This document shows positions 8,892 to 15,806 of a DNA stretch of 64,000 nucleotides, in pieces; the stretch's first letter is position 1, and each line of letters opens with the position of its first letter. Location: assembly GCA_910583765.1 (NCBI GenBank), contig CAJTYS010000011.1, positions 26,319-90,318 on the forward strand. The letters run 5' to 3'. The notes below the pieces were generated by a model. The model saw only the letters and a program-made list of their open reading frames with translations, searched no databases and was not told the DNA's origin. The position numbers and the translations under genes were made by a program. This DNA comes from an uncultured Eubacteriales bacterium. Lineage in GTDB: Bacteria; Bacillota; Clostridia; Peptostreptococcales; Anaerovoracaceae.

Positions 8892-9248
8892 ATGTGTAGT
8901 AAGGACACCTTATATACGATTTTAGAGCATATTTGTGATAAAGCGAAACATGAGTTTGGCGATAAATTGAGTTCCGTTGTTTTATATGGTTCCTATGCAA
9001 GAAAAGAACAAGATGACGAGCCAGATATTGATGTCATGGTTATCGTGGATTTACATGTGGATGAGATTAAGGCTTTTAAACGCTTGTTTTCTGATTTTTC
9101 TCTTGAGATGGATTTGCGATATGATGTGGTGTTGTCTCTTCTTTTGCAGGATAAAGCGAGTTTTGAACAAAGAAAGGGATCATCGCCTTTCTTTAAAAAT
9201 ATATTGAGGGAAGGGGTTGAGCTTATTGACCGATCGAGAAAACATTGA
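8892..9248 (+). CDS. MNT-type nucleotidyltransferase (antitoxin-like)
   Basis: 118 residues of the minimal nucleotidyltransferase fold. The signature GSYARKEQDDEPDIDVMV supplies the G-S and D-x-D active-site residues, with a third acidic residue in EMDLRYDVV. GGAGGAGG precedes the ATG; the longer frame from 8835 has no ribosome site. Such MNT proteins normally pair with a HEPN RNase, in some systems neutralising it by AMPylation. Here the overlapping downstream HEPN frame begins correctly and then stops after 28 codons (9226-9312), so this looks like an orphaned antitoxin. Confidence 0.8.
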   Translation: MCSKDTLYTILEHICDKAKHEFGDKLSSVVLYGSYARKEQDDEPDIDVMVIVDLHVDEIKAFKRLFSDFSLEMDLRYDVVLSLLLQDKASFEQRKGSSPFFKNILREGVELIDRSRKH

Positions 9249-9312
9249 TCTCGCTAGATATAAACTTGATAAGGCAATCAGTGAGAGGGTGGCACCAGAG
9301 AGCTGCGGCTAA
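9226..9312 (+). pseudogene. Truncated HEPN-domain gene remnant
   Basis: A TTG-initiated frame overlapping the MNT stop codon reads LTDRENIDLARYKLDKA, a typical beginning of HEPN partners of MNT genes. It loses similarity at ISERVAPESCG and stops. A full HEPN partner would run about 120-140 residues with an RX4-6H motif. None of that is seen in any frame before the next gene at 9382. Confidence 0.55.
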
Positions 9313-9381
9313 AACAGAGTATTTATCCGATTTGCGAAACTCGAGAGCAGAGCGCCTGACTAAATAAAGGAGGAACAATTT

Positions 9382-10128
9382 ATGGCAAACATTATGATCC
9401 AGGGAAAAAACGGCTATGAGATCGCCTGCGTCCAAGCGGCAACAGGCAGAGAGGAAAAGGCGGTTTTGATCATGCATGGATTTGGAAGCAGCAAGGACGG
9501 TTTCACTGCGGCCATGCTTACAGAGGAATTTCCCAAGAAAGGCATCGCGGCGCTTGCCTTTGATTTTCCAGCCCATGGAGAAAGCCCTGTGGATGGAGAC
9601 TTTTTCACTCTGGAAAACTGCCTTGTGGACATGGCCTCTGCGGAGGAAGCCTTGCGATGCCTTGCGCCAAAAGCGGAAATCGGCTATTTTGGTTCGAGTT
9701 TTGGAGCCTATATGACGCTCCTGTATTTGGCTTCTGGAAAAGCAAGTGGAAAAAAAGCGTTTCTGCGCAGCGCAGCAGTGGAAATGCCCAATCTTCTGGC
9801 CAATCGGACAGAGGCAGGAAAAAGGCTGTTGGAACAGCAGGGTTACATAATGGAAGAAGAGGAGGGCATGCGTCCTTTAAAGCTGACGCAGCGGCTCTTT
9901 GACGGCCTGGACGCAAACGATGTCTTCCAGCAATACAAGAGGGGAACCGCATTGCTTCACATGGTCCATGGGACCGAGGATGAAGCCGCGTCCTTTGAAG
10001 CTGCCCGGCGTTTTGCGGAGCTGAAAGGCGCGAAGCTCACTGTGCTGGATGGCGGCGACCACCAATTGTCCCGGCTAGGGATGCCGGAGCAGGTGCTGGA
10101 TTTGGCAGCGAAGTTTTTTTCAAACTAG
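9382..10128 (+). CDS. Alpha/beta hydrolase
   Basis: 248 residues. It has the oxyanion-hole motif MHGFGSSKDG near residue 30, the nucleophile elbow GYFGSSFGAYM near 110 (second Ser of GSSFG) and the end motif LDGGDHQLS supplying the catalytic His. AAAGGAGG lies 8 bases before the ATG. The length and the family's serine-aminopeptidase-like character fit small esterases or acyl hydrolases. It precedes an agmatinase-family gene by 78 bp on the same strand; no functional link is visible. Substrate unknown. Confidence 0.85.
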   Translation: MANIMIQGKNGYEIACVQAATGREEKAVLIMHGFGSSKDGFTAAMLTEEFPKKGIAALAFDFPAHGESPVDGDFFTLENCLVDMASAEEALRCLAPKAEIGYFGSSFGAYMTLLYLASGKASGKKAFLRSAAVEMPNLLANRTEAGKRLLEQQGYIMEEEEGMRPLKLTQRLFDGLDANDVFQQYKRGTALLHMVHGTEDEAASFEAARRFAELKGAKLTVLDGGDHQLSRLGMPEQVLDLAAKFFSN

Positions 10129-10206
10129 AATATGGCAGGCGCCGAAAGGTGCCGTCAGTAAATAAATGGAAAGGAGAAGGAAGATCACTTCCTACATAGA
10201 GAAACA

Positions 10207-11085
10207 ATGGAACCATGGAGAGAAATCGCGGTAAGCGACAAAAGCAAAGCAGACGTATGTGTGATGGGGATTGGATTTGATGGCGCGGCAAGCGTTGGAA
10301 AAGGCGCGGCACAAGGGCCTGAACAGATTCGCAAATGTTCAGAGGTGCTGCCGCCGGTGAACATAACTGGTGACTTTTTTGACACATTGCGAGTGTTTGA
10401 CGCAGGAGACGTCCCTTTTAGCCTGGATTGGGAAGCATATTACAGACAAGTGGAGCAGGAAGCCTATGATTTGCTAAAAACAGACAGCTTCTGTATCTTT
10501 TTAGGCGGCGACCATTCTGTCACCATTCCGCTCAGCAGAGCAATCGGCAGGTATTATAAAGGGAAGAAAGTTGGTGTCGTGCATTTTGATTCCCATCCAG
10601 ATCTGTGCGATGAATACGAAGGAAGCAAATGGTCCCATGCGTGTCCGTTGAGGAGAGTGGTGGAAGATGTCATTGCCCCGGGAGATTTAGCCCAGGTAGG
10701 GATCCGTTCCTATGAAAAGGAAGAGATCCAGTATTACGCAGAACACCCGGAATTGACGGTCATCAAGGCTTATGACATTTTCCGGAAGGGCTATGAAGCG
10801 GCAGCAGAGCAGTTAGTTGAGAAATTCCAGGAATATGACATGGTGTATGTCACCCTTGACATCGACGTGTTGGACCCAGCCTTCGCGCCAGGCACCGGAA
10901 CACCGGAGGGAGGCGGCATATCCACCAGGGAGTTGATGTACATCATCAATGCATTGATGGAGCGAACGCCAGTCAGAGCCATGGATATTGTGGAAGTGGC
11001 ACCGCCTCTTGACACGGAAAACCAGATCACTTCTTGGGCAGCTGTGAAGGTGATCTATGAAGTGTTCGCGAAACTCGCGAAATGA
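10207..11085 (+). CDS. Ureohydrolase of the agmatinase/arginase family
   Basis: 292 residues with the three binuclear Mn motifs: LGGDHSV, VHFDSHPDL (usually FDAHxD) and TLDIDVLDPAFAPGTGTPEG. These place it in the agmatinase (SpeB)-like branch, hydrolysing a guanidino compound to urea plus an amine. The Pro replacing Thr/Cys in DSHPD is a modest deviation. GAAGGAGAAGG lies about 25 bases before the ATG, further than usual, and no better start codon is in frame. No spermidine synthase or arginine decarboxylase gene lies nearby, so the true substrate (agmatine, guanidinobutyrate, formiminoglutamate) is open. Confidence 0.85.
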   Translation: MEPWREIAVSDKSKADVCVMGIGFDGAASVGKGAAQGPEQIRKCSEVLPPVNITGDFFDTLRVFDAGDVPFSLDWEAYYRQVEQEAYDLLKTDSFCIFLGGDHSVTIPLSRAIGRYYKGKKVGVVHFDSHPDLCDEYEGSKWSHACPLRRVVEDVIAPGDLAQVGIRSYEKEEIQYYAEHPELTVIKAYDIFRKGYEAAAEQLVEKFQEYDMVYVTLDIDVLDPAFAPGTGTPEGGGISTRELMYIINALMERTPVRAMDIVEVAPPLDTENQITSWAAVKVIYEVFAKLAK

Positions 11086-11154
11086 TAAGCACGGCCCATC
11101 ATCGTAGATGTGAAGCAAGATAATCAGAATCATTGAGAACAAGGAGACAATTTT

Positions 11155-11691
11155 ATGAAAGCATTATTATTCAATGGAAGCCCAAGAAAGGGCAACACTT
11201 GCGCGGCACTGGACGCATTGAAAAAAGGCATGGAAAACATGAACGATCTTGAGATTCAGGAAGTGATCGCAGCAGATGTGAGCGTCACTCCATGCATGGC
11301 CTGCGACCTTTGTGACAGTGATGGTGAATGTGTGTTTGAAGACGATACCAACGATGTGGTGGACGCTGTCTTAGCGGCAGACATTATCGTGTTCGCGACA
11401 CCAGTGTACTGGTGGGGCATGACCGCGCAGCTGAAAGTGATCATCGACAAATTCTACTCTCGGAGCAAACGCTTGAAGGAGTTAAAGAAAAAGGTGGGCG
11501 TGCTGGTGATCGGTGAAGCAGGGCAGGACGATCCGCAGTATGAAATCATTCCAAAGCAATTTGCCTGCATCTGCGATTATTTGGGATGGGAAATGGCTTT
11601 TTCCAAGACCTACACGGCAGCGGAGACTAACGATCTGGCAAAATCCGCGGAAACCATGAAAGAGATCGAAGAACTGTGGAAGGCATTTTAA
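11155..11691 (+). CDS. NADPH-dependent FMN reductase / iron-sulfur flavoprotein-like
   Basis: 178 residues of the flavodoxin-like fold. The N-terminal phosphate-binding loop FNGSPRKGNT (about 6-15), the ATPVYWWGMTAQLK segment and KFYSRS are typical of NAD(P)H-dependent FMN reductases. A CMACDLCDSDGEC cluster near residues 46-58 resembles the Cys motif of iron-sulfur flavoproteins common in anaerobes. AAGGAG is 9 bases before the ATG. A terminator hairpin follows, so it ends a transcription unit. Probable role: electron transfer or quinone/nitro reduction. Confidence 0.8.
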   Translation: MKALLFNGSPRKGNTCAALDALKKGMENMNDLEIQEVIAADVSVTPCMACDLCDSDGECVFEDDTNDVVDAVLAADIIVFATPVYWWGMTAQLKVIIDKFYSRSKRLKELKKKVGVLVIGEAGQDDPQYEIIPKQFACICDYLGWEMAFSKTYTAAETNDLAKSAETMKEIEELWKAF

Positions 11692-11741
11692 CATAGGCGC
11701 TTTTGCCTGTCACATCATTTGAAAGATAGAGACATGAAATC

Positions 11742-11779
11742 AGCCGGAGAGCACCATGCTTTCCGGCTCTGGCTGTTTT
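11742..11779 (+). terminator. Probable terminator
   Basis: AGCCGGAGAGCA and TGCTTTCCGGCT form a 12-bp stem with a very short loop. The T run begins 7 bases later (GTTTTA), so the hairpin is certain but strength as a terminator is less so. Confidence 0.65.
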
Positions 11780-11834
11780 ATGCGCTCTATGCGCTAACGG
11801 GGTCATGAAGCATCACAAAAGGAGGCATTGAATC

Positions 11835-12713
11835 GTGTTTGAATTACAGCAAATCAGTGAAAAAACCTATTACATAGATTGTCCTGCAAAAATCGGCGTC
11901 TACCGGTCAAACGACACAGACGTTTACCTGATTGACAGCGGCAGTGACAAGGACGCGGGGCGCAGAGTCCGCAAGCTGTTGGATGAGAAGAGCTGGAAGC
12001 TGCGAGGCATCCTCAACACCCATTCCAACGCGGATCATATTGGCGGCAATCATTATTTGCAGCAGCAGACAGGCTGCAAAGTCTTTGCAGGCGGCATGGA
12101 AGCGGCATTTACCCAGTACCCCATATTAGAACCTTCCTTTTTATATGGTGGTTATCCTTTCAAAGAGCTGCGTCACAAATTTTTGATGGCCAAGGAAAGT
12201 GTGGCCAGCGATTTTCAGGATGGCGATTTTCCTAAGGAAGTGGACATCATCCCATTGGAGGGCCATTTTTTCCACATGGTCGGTTTTCGCACACCGGATG
12301 ATATCGTGTTTCTGGCAGATTGCCTGTCCAGCAAAGAAACTCTGGAAAAATACAAGATCGGATTCATCTATGATGTGGCTGCGTATCTGCGAACTCTGGA
12401 AACAGTCAAAGACTTGAAGGCGAATCTGTTCGTTCCCGCCCATGCGGAGGCAACGGAAAACATTGCGCCTTTGGCCCAGTACAACATCGATAAAGTATGG
12501 GAAACCGCGGACTTGATCCTGGAGCTTTGCCAGGAGCCCATATGTTTTGAACATCTTTTACAAAAACTGTTTTCCAGCTGCGGCCTGACCATGACCTTTG
12601 AGCAGTATGCGCTGGTAGGAAGCACAGTGCGTTCCTATCTTGCGTGGCTCAAGGACACGGGGAAAGCAGAGGCCAAGTTTGAGGACAATCTGCTGTTGTG
12701 GACACGGGTGTAA
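11835..12713 (+). CDS. Metallo-beta-lactamase-fold protein with altered metal motif
   Basis: 292 residues; GTG start with AAAGGAGG at 11818-11825. The fold is visible from the N-terminal beta strands, the NTHSNADHIGGN loop near residue 62, LEGHFFHMVGF, and VFLADCLSS supplying the bridging Asp. The canonical HxHxDH reads H-S-N-A-D-H, so the second His is Asn; metal binding at site 1 may be weakened or use another residue. A C-terminal helical part follows after residue 230. It is a hydrolase of unknown substrate, apparently monocistronic between a terminator and the ychF promoter. Confidence 0.75.
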   Translation: MFELQQISEKTYYIDCPAKIGVYRSNDTDVYLIDSGSDKDAGRRVRKLLDEKSWKLRGILNTHSNADHIGGNHYLQQQTGCKVFAGGMEAAFTQYPILEPSFLYGGYPFKELRHKFLMAKESVASDFQDGDFPKEVDIIPLEGHFFHMVGFRTPDDIVFLADCLSSKETLEKYKIGFIYDVAAYLRTLETVKDLKANLFVPAHAEATENIAPLAQYNIDKVWETADLILELCQEPICFEHLLQKLFSSCGLTMTFEQYALVGSTVRSYLAWLKDTGKAEAKFEDNLLLWTRV

Positions 12714-12728
12714 AAGATAGTGCGTCTG

Positions 12729-12757
12729 TTGAGCCTGCGATTTATTTATGGTATAAT
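12729..12757 (+). promoter_or_regulatory. Sigma-A promoter P1 upstream of ychF
   Basis: TTGAGC, a 17-base spacer and TATAAT. A 9-bp inverted repeat (AATGGACGC at 12755-12763, GCGTCCATT at 12793-12801) starts within the -10 box. Confidence 0.7.
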
Positions 12758-12819
12758 GGACGCATTGATTAAAACGACGTTACCGAAATGTAGCGTCCAT
12801 TGAATCATGGATTTTGATT

Positions 12820-12848
12820 ATGATTTCAAAGGCAATCCATGGTATAAT
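12820..12848 (+). promoter_or_regulatory. Possible second promoter P2 upstream of ychF
   Basis: TATAAT at 12843-12848 is clear; the -35 candidate ATGATT at 17-base spacing is poor. Confidence 0.4.
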
Positions 12849-12923
12849 ACATAACTGTATCTGGCTTTTTTCACCCAGAAAGGGGCAATAGAACCATTGA
12901 AAACAAAGGAGATGTGAAAATAA

Positions 12924-14018
12924 ATGAAATTAGGAATCGTAGGGCTTCCAAATGTAGGAAAAAGCACGTTGTTCAACGCCATCACCAAGGCTGGCGCAGA
13001 AGCGGCCAATTACCCTTTTTGCACCATTGAACCCAATGTAGGCGTGGTGACAGTTCCGGACGAACGTCTTAAAGTCCTCCACGAAATGTACAATTCCAAA
13101 AAAACCATCCATACGACCATTGAATTTTACGATATCGCTGGCCTGGTAAAGGGTGCTTCCAAAGGAGAAGGCCTGGGGAACAAATTTCTGGGTCATATCA
13201 GGGAAGTGGCGGCCATCGTTCATGTTGTCCGCTGCTTTGAAGATCCTAACGTGGTGCATGTGGACGGAAAGATCAACCCGCTTTCTGACATCGAAACCAT
13301 TAACATGGAGCTGATCTTGTCAGACATGGAAGTGCTGGAGCGCAGGATCCAAAAGACTACCAAGAATTTGAAGGGAGACAAGAGCCTGCAAAAGGAGCTG
13401 GATCTGCTGAAAAAAATCGAAGCCTTTCTGGAAAGCGGCAAGTCCGCTAGAGCCATGGAGCTGACTGATGATGAAGGGGAATTCGTGAAAAGCCTGGACC
13501 TGCTGTCCTACAAACCAGTCATTTACGCAGCCAATGTTTCAGAAGAGGAAGCAGGGGATTCAGCGGGAAACGAATATGTGGAATCCGTTCAGAAATTCGC
13601 GGAAACGGAAGGGTCTGACGTGGTCGTGGTCTGCGCCAAAATCGAAGCGGAAATGTCAGAGCTGGAAGAAGATGAAAAGGCCATGTTCCTGGAGGAATTG
13701 GGCATCGAAGAATCAGGGCTGGACAAACTAGTGAAAGCTTCTTATCATCTTTTGGACTTGATTTCTTTCCTTACTGCGGGCGAGCCGGAAGTTCGGGCTT
13801 GGACCATTAAACGAGGCACAAAAGCGCCGGGTGCTGCCGGAAAGATTCATACGGATTTTGAGCGAGGCTTCATTCGGGCAGAAACCATTGCCTATGACAA
13901 GCTCATCGAATGCGGCGGGAACCTGGCCGCAGCAAAGGAAAAAGGTCTGGTACGGGCAGAAGGAAAAGAGTACGTTGTGCAGGATGGCGATGTGATGCAT
14001 TTTCTGTTCAATGTATAG
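12924..14018 (+). CDS. ychF: Redox-responsive ribosome-binding ATPase YchF
   Basis: 364 residues, the normal length for YchF/OLA1. The P-loop GLPNVGKSTLFNAIT (7-21) and the NYPFCTIEPNVG switch region are diagnostic. The coiled-coil insertion (about 130-180: ERRIQKTTKNLKGDKSLQKE) and the C-terminal TGS domain (EVRAWTIKRGTKAPGAAGKIH, then VQDGDVMHFLFNV) are both present. AAAGGAG lies 11 bases before the ATG. This universally conserved ATPase binds ribosomes and is linked to the stress response. It has its own promoter region and a strong terminator. Confidence 0.97.
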   Translation: MKLGIVGLPNVGKSTLFNAITKAGAEAANYPFCTIEPNVGVVTVPDERLKVLHEMYNSKKTIHTTIEFYDIAGLVKGASKGEGLGNKFLGHIREVAAIVHVVRCFEDPNVVHVDGKINPLSDIETINMELILSDMEVLERRIQKTTKNLKGDKSLQKELDLLKKIEAFLESGKSARAMELTDDEGEFVKSLDLLSYKPVIYAANVSEEEAGDSAGNEYVESVQKFAETEGSDVVVVCAKIEAEMSELEEDEKAMFLEELGIEESGLDKLVKASYHLLDLISFLTAGEPEVRAWTIKRGTKAPGAAGKIHTDFERGFIRAETIAYDKLIECGGNLAAAKEKGLVRAEGKEYVVQDGDVMHFLFNV

Positions 14019-14064
14019 GAAAAATCGCAAAAATTTTATAGTATCTATGTTATTAAGGAAACAA

Positions 14065-14108
14065 AAAAAGAACGCTTTCAAGGATGATACCCGGAAGCGT
14101 TCTTTTTT
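14065..14108. terminator. Bidirectional terminator between ychF and lgt
   Basis: AAGAACGCTTTC pairs with GGAAGCGTTCTT, flanked by A7 on the left and T6 on the right. It can therefore serve both convergent genes. Confidence 0.9.
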
Positions 14109-14147
14109 GTTGACATGAATTTGTCGGCTTCAATTCTTGGAGCTATT

Positions 14148-14900
14148 TTACTGCGCCGTGCTTTTCTTCCAATGCCTATATAAAACCACATAAATAACGG
14201 AAAAGATCAGGATGATCAACAAACTCAGGACCTGGGCTTGCTTGAACGGCCCCAGCATCAGCGAGTCAGTGCGCAGCGCTTCCACGAAAAAGCGTTCCAA
14301 AGAATATAAGATCCCGTAAAGGAGAAAGGTCTGGCCTTGGAATTTGCGGTGATCATCTACGTAGATCAACAGGAAAAACAACAGCAGGCACCAGATGGAT
14401 TCATATAAAAAAGTCGGATGGTATCCGATGCCATCAATGGTCACGGCCCAAGGGAGATCAGTGGGTCCGCCGTGGGCTTCGGAATTAAAATAATTTCCCC
14501 ACCTGCCGATGGACTGAGCCAGGGCAATGGAAGGAATCGCAAGATCCAGCACGTTGAAAGGCCGCAGTTTCCAGATCGCGCATAAGATCACAGCGGCGCC
14601 CAGCCCAAAGAGAAGACCGCCATGAATCGCCAGGCCGCCTAATCTGATATTGATGATCTTTAAGAGATCTCCGCTGTACTGCTCCCAGTTAAAGACCACA
14701 TAATAAAGGCGCGCGCCTATGATGCCAGCGGGCACGCAGATCAGGACAAAATCTAAGATCCGGTCAGAGGCTATGTTGTGGCGCGGGGCGCGTTTATAAG
14801 TGATAAAGGTGGCCAGGACAATGGCTGCGGCGATCAGGATGCCGTACCACATCACATCAATGCCGAAGATGCGGAACGCCACTTGATTCGGTATGGGCAT
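14148..14900 (-). CDS. lgt: Prolipoprotein diacylglyceryl transferase
   Basis: 250 residues of a multi-pass membrane enzyme transferring diacylglycerol from phosphatidylglycerol to the lipobox Cys of prelipoproteins. The Lgt signature GRWGNYFNSEAHGGP (about residues 133-147) contains the invariant Arg, Asn and Glu. IHGGLL and the C-terminal RFFVEALRTD segment, with its essential Arg, are also seen. The gene directly upstream on the same strand encodes a lipoprotein, which would be a substrate. Only a weak GGTGA ribosome site precedes the ATG. Confidence 0.95.
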   Translation of the reverse strand: MPIPNQVAFRIFGIDVMWYGILIAAAIVLATFITYKRAPRHNIASDRILDFVLICVPAGIIGARLYYVVFNWEQYSGDLLKIINIRLGGLAIHGGLLFGLGAAVILCAIWKLRPFNVLDLAIPSIALAQSIGRWGNYFNSEAHGGPTDLPWAVTIDGIGYHPTFLYESIWCLLLFFLLIYVDDHRKFQGQTFLLYGILYSLERFFVEALRTDSLMLGPFKQAQVLSLLIILIFSVIYVVLYRHWKKSTAQ

Positions 14901-14974
14901 AAAAATTCACCAATTTCCCTTTCCATAGTTTCCTGCTTCAGGACCTGCCAAAGATGTGGTTCCTATGCGCAGGC

Positions 14975-15505
14975 TCATGATTTCGGCAGTTCCTTTGCTA
15001 AAAGCAGCAATGCGCTGCCGCCGATTATGTAGACATTATAAAGCTTTTCCGGCGGTTCCGAATCTTTGTTTTTTGACGCGGCTTTTTCCCCATCCTTTTG
15101 CACCTTGGAAATGAACGTTTCCAGATCCATCACTTCTGGAGCGCCATCCGGCGATTTGATATAAGTAGCCATGGCCTGTGAAGACAGGGGAACTGTGTTG
15201 GATATGTTTTTATCTGCCACATAATAGCCGTCATCTGAAATAGAGCTTTCCACGATCACCATGCTGTGAACCGTGAGAGAACAGGCCCCACCCGAATCTT
15301 TCTCGATTTCAATGGTGCCCAAGGTGGATTCGCCGCCGTCCCGAAGGAGCTGCTCTGCGTATTCTCCGGACAAATATTCTACTGTGATTTCAGGCTCCTC
15401 TAAATTGTCATGTTCGCCCGGATCCTCTTCACACCCAGTCAAAAAAAGGCAGAATGCGAATATCATGGCTAAGATCAGGGCCGGAGCAAAGCTGTTTCGT
15501 TTCAT
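14975..15505 (-). CDS. Putative lipoprotein
   Basis: 176 residues. A positively charged N-terminus (MKRNSF), a hydrophobic stretch and the lipobox FLTGC (Cys25) mark it as a lipoprotein. The mature part is acidic and Glu/Asp rich, with no recognised domain, and ends in a hydrophobic IIGGSALLLLAKEL. GGAGG lies 5 bases before the ATG and a good promoter sits upstream. It stands 74 bp before lgt on the same strand, so both may share a transcript. Function unknown. Confidence 0.75.
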   Translation of the reverse strand: MKRNSFAPALILAMIFAFCLFLTGCEEDPGEHDNLEEPEITVEYLSGEYAEQLLRDGGESTLGTIEIEKDSGGACSLTVHSMVIVESSISDDGYYVADKNISNTVPLSSQAMATYIKSPDGAPEVMDLETFISKVQKDGEKAASKNKDSEPPEKLYNVYIIGGSALLLLAKELPKS

Positions 15506-15534
15506 GTTATCCTCCAGACAAAAACTCTACTCAC

Positions 15535-15563
15535 ATTATACTATTCTGTCCACATTATCACAA
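15535..15563 (-). promoter_or_regulatory. Promoter for the lipoprotein gene
   Basis: Read on the minus strand: TTGTGA, 17 bases, TATAAT, about 30 bases before the start codon. Confidence 0.75.
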
Positions 15564-15597
15564 GCAAATTACAAAATGTTTCCAAGAAATTTGACGT

Positions 15598-15668
15598 GCT
15601 TTTTGATTATGCGGGAAATATCGACAAAGCCCACTGCTGAAAGAGGATCGATAAAGCCCGCTTTGTTC
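15598..15668 (-). repeat. Dispersed repeat, copy A
   Basis: Shares with copy B (60811-60906), on the minus strand, ACAAAG, a GGCT core, CTCCTCTTT-like sequence and GATATTTC, ending in a TCAAAAAGC / TAAAGAAAGC tail. The ends can pair (ACAAAGC with GCTTTGT). Both copies lie upstream of minus-strand genes. Confidence 0.55.
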
Positions 15669-15806
15669 CAATGCCTAAAATGAATTTTCCTATTAGAAAG
15701 GGTAAAGTGAAATGAGCTGCGGGGTCTTTTCTATTTTATCCAATCGCATATGCAGTGGCCGCAGGGGGCAGCCTTTTTTAGCGGCGGCACAAAAGCTGTT
15801 TATCGC

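Larger units (their letters stand above)
15506..15806. other. Intergenic region with promoter and a dispersed-repeat copy
   Basis: No credible gene. It holds the minus-strand promoter at 15535-15563 and repeat copy A at 15598-15668, described separately. The remainder shows nothing recognisable. Confidence 0.6.

Noticed and set aside
9269..9282. T-box-like core AGGGTGGCACC in the HEPN remnant
   Set aside because: Eleven bases match the T-box antiterminator core, but there is no specifier stem upstream (that is MNT coding sequence), CGCG does not follow, no terminator is present and the next gene is not aminoacyl-tRNA or amino-acid related.
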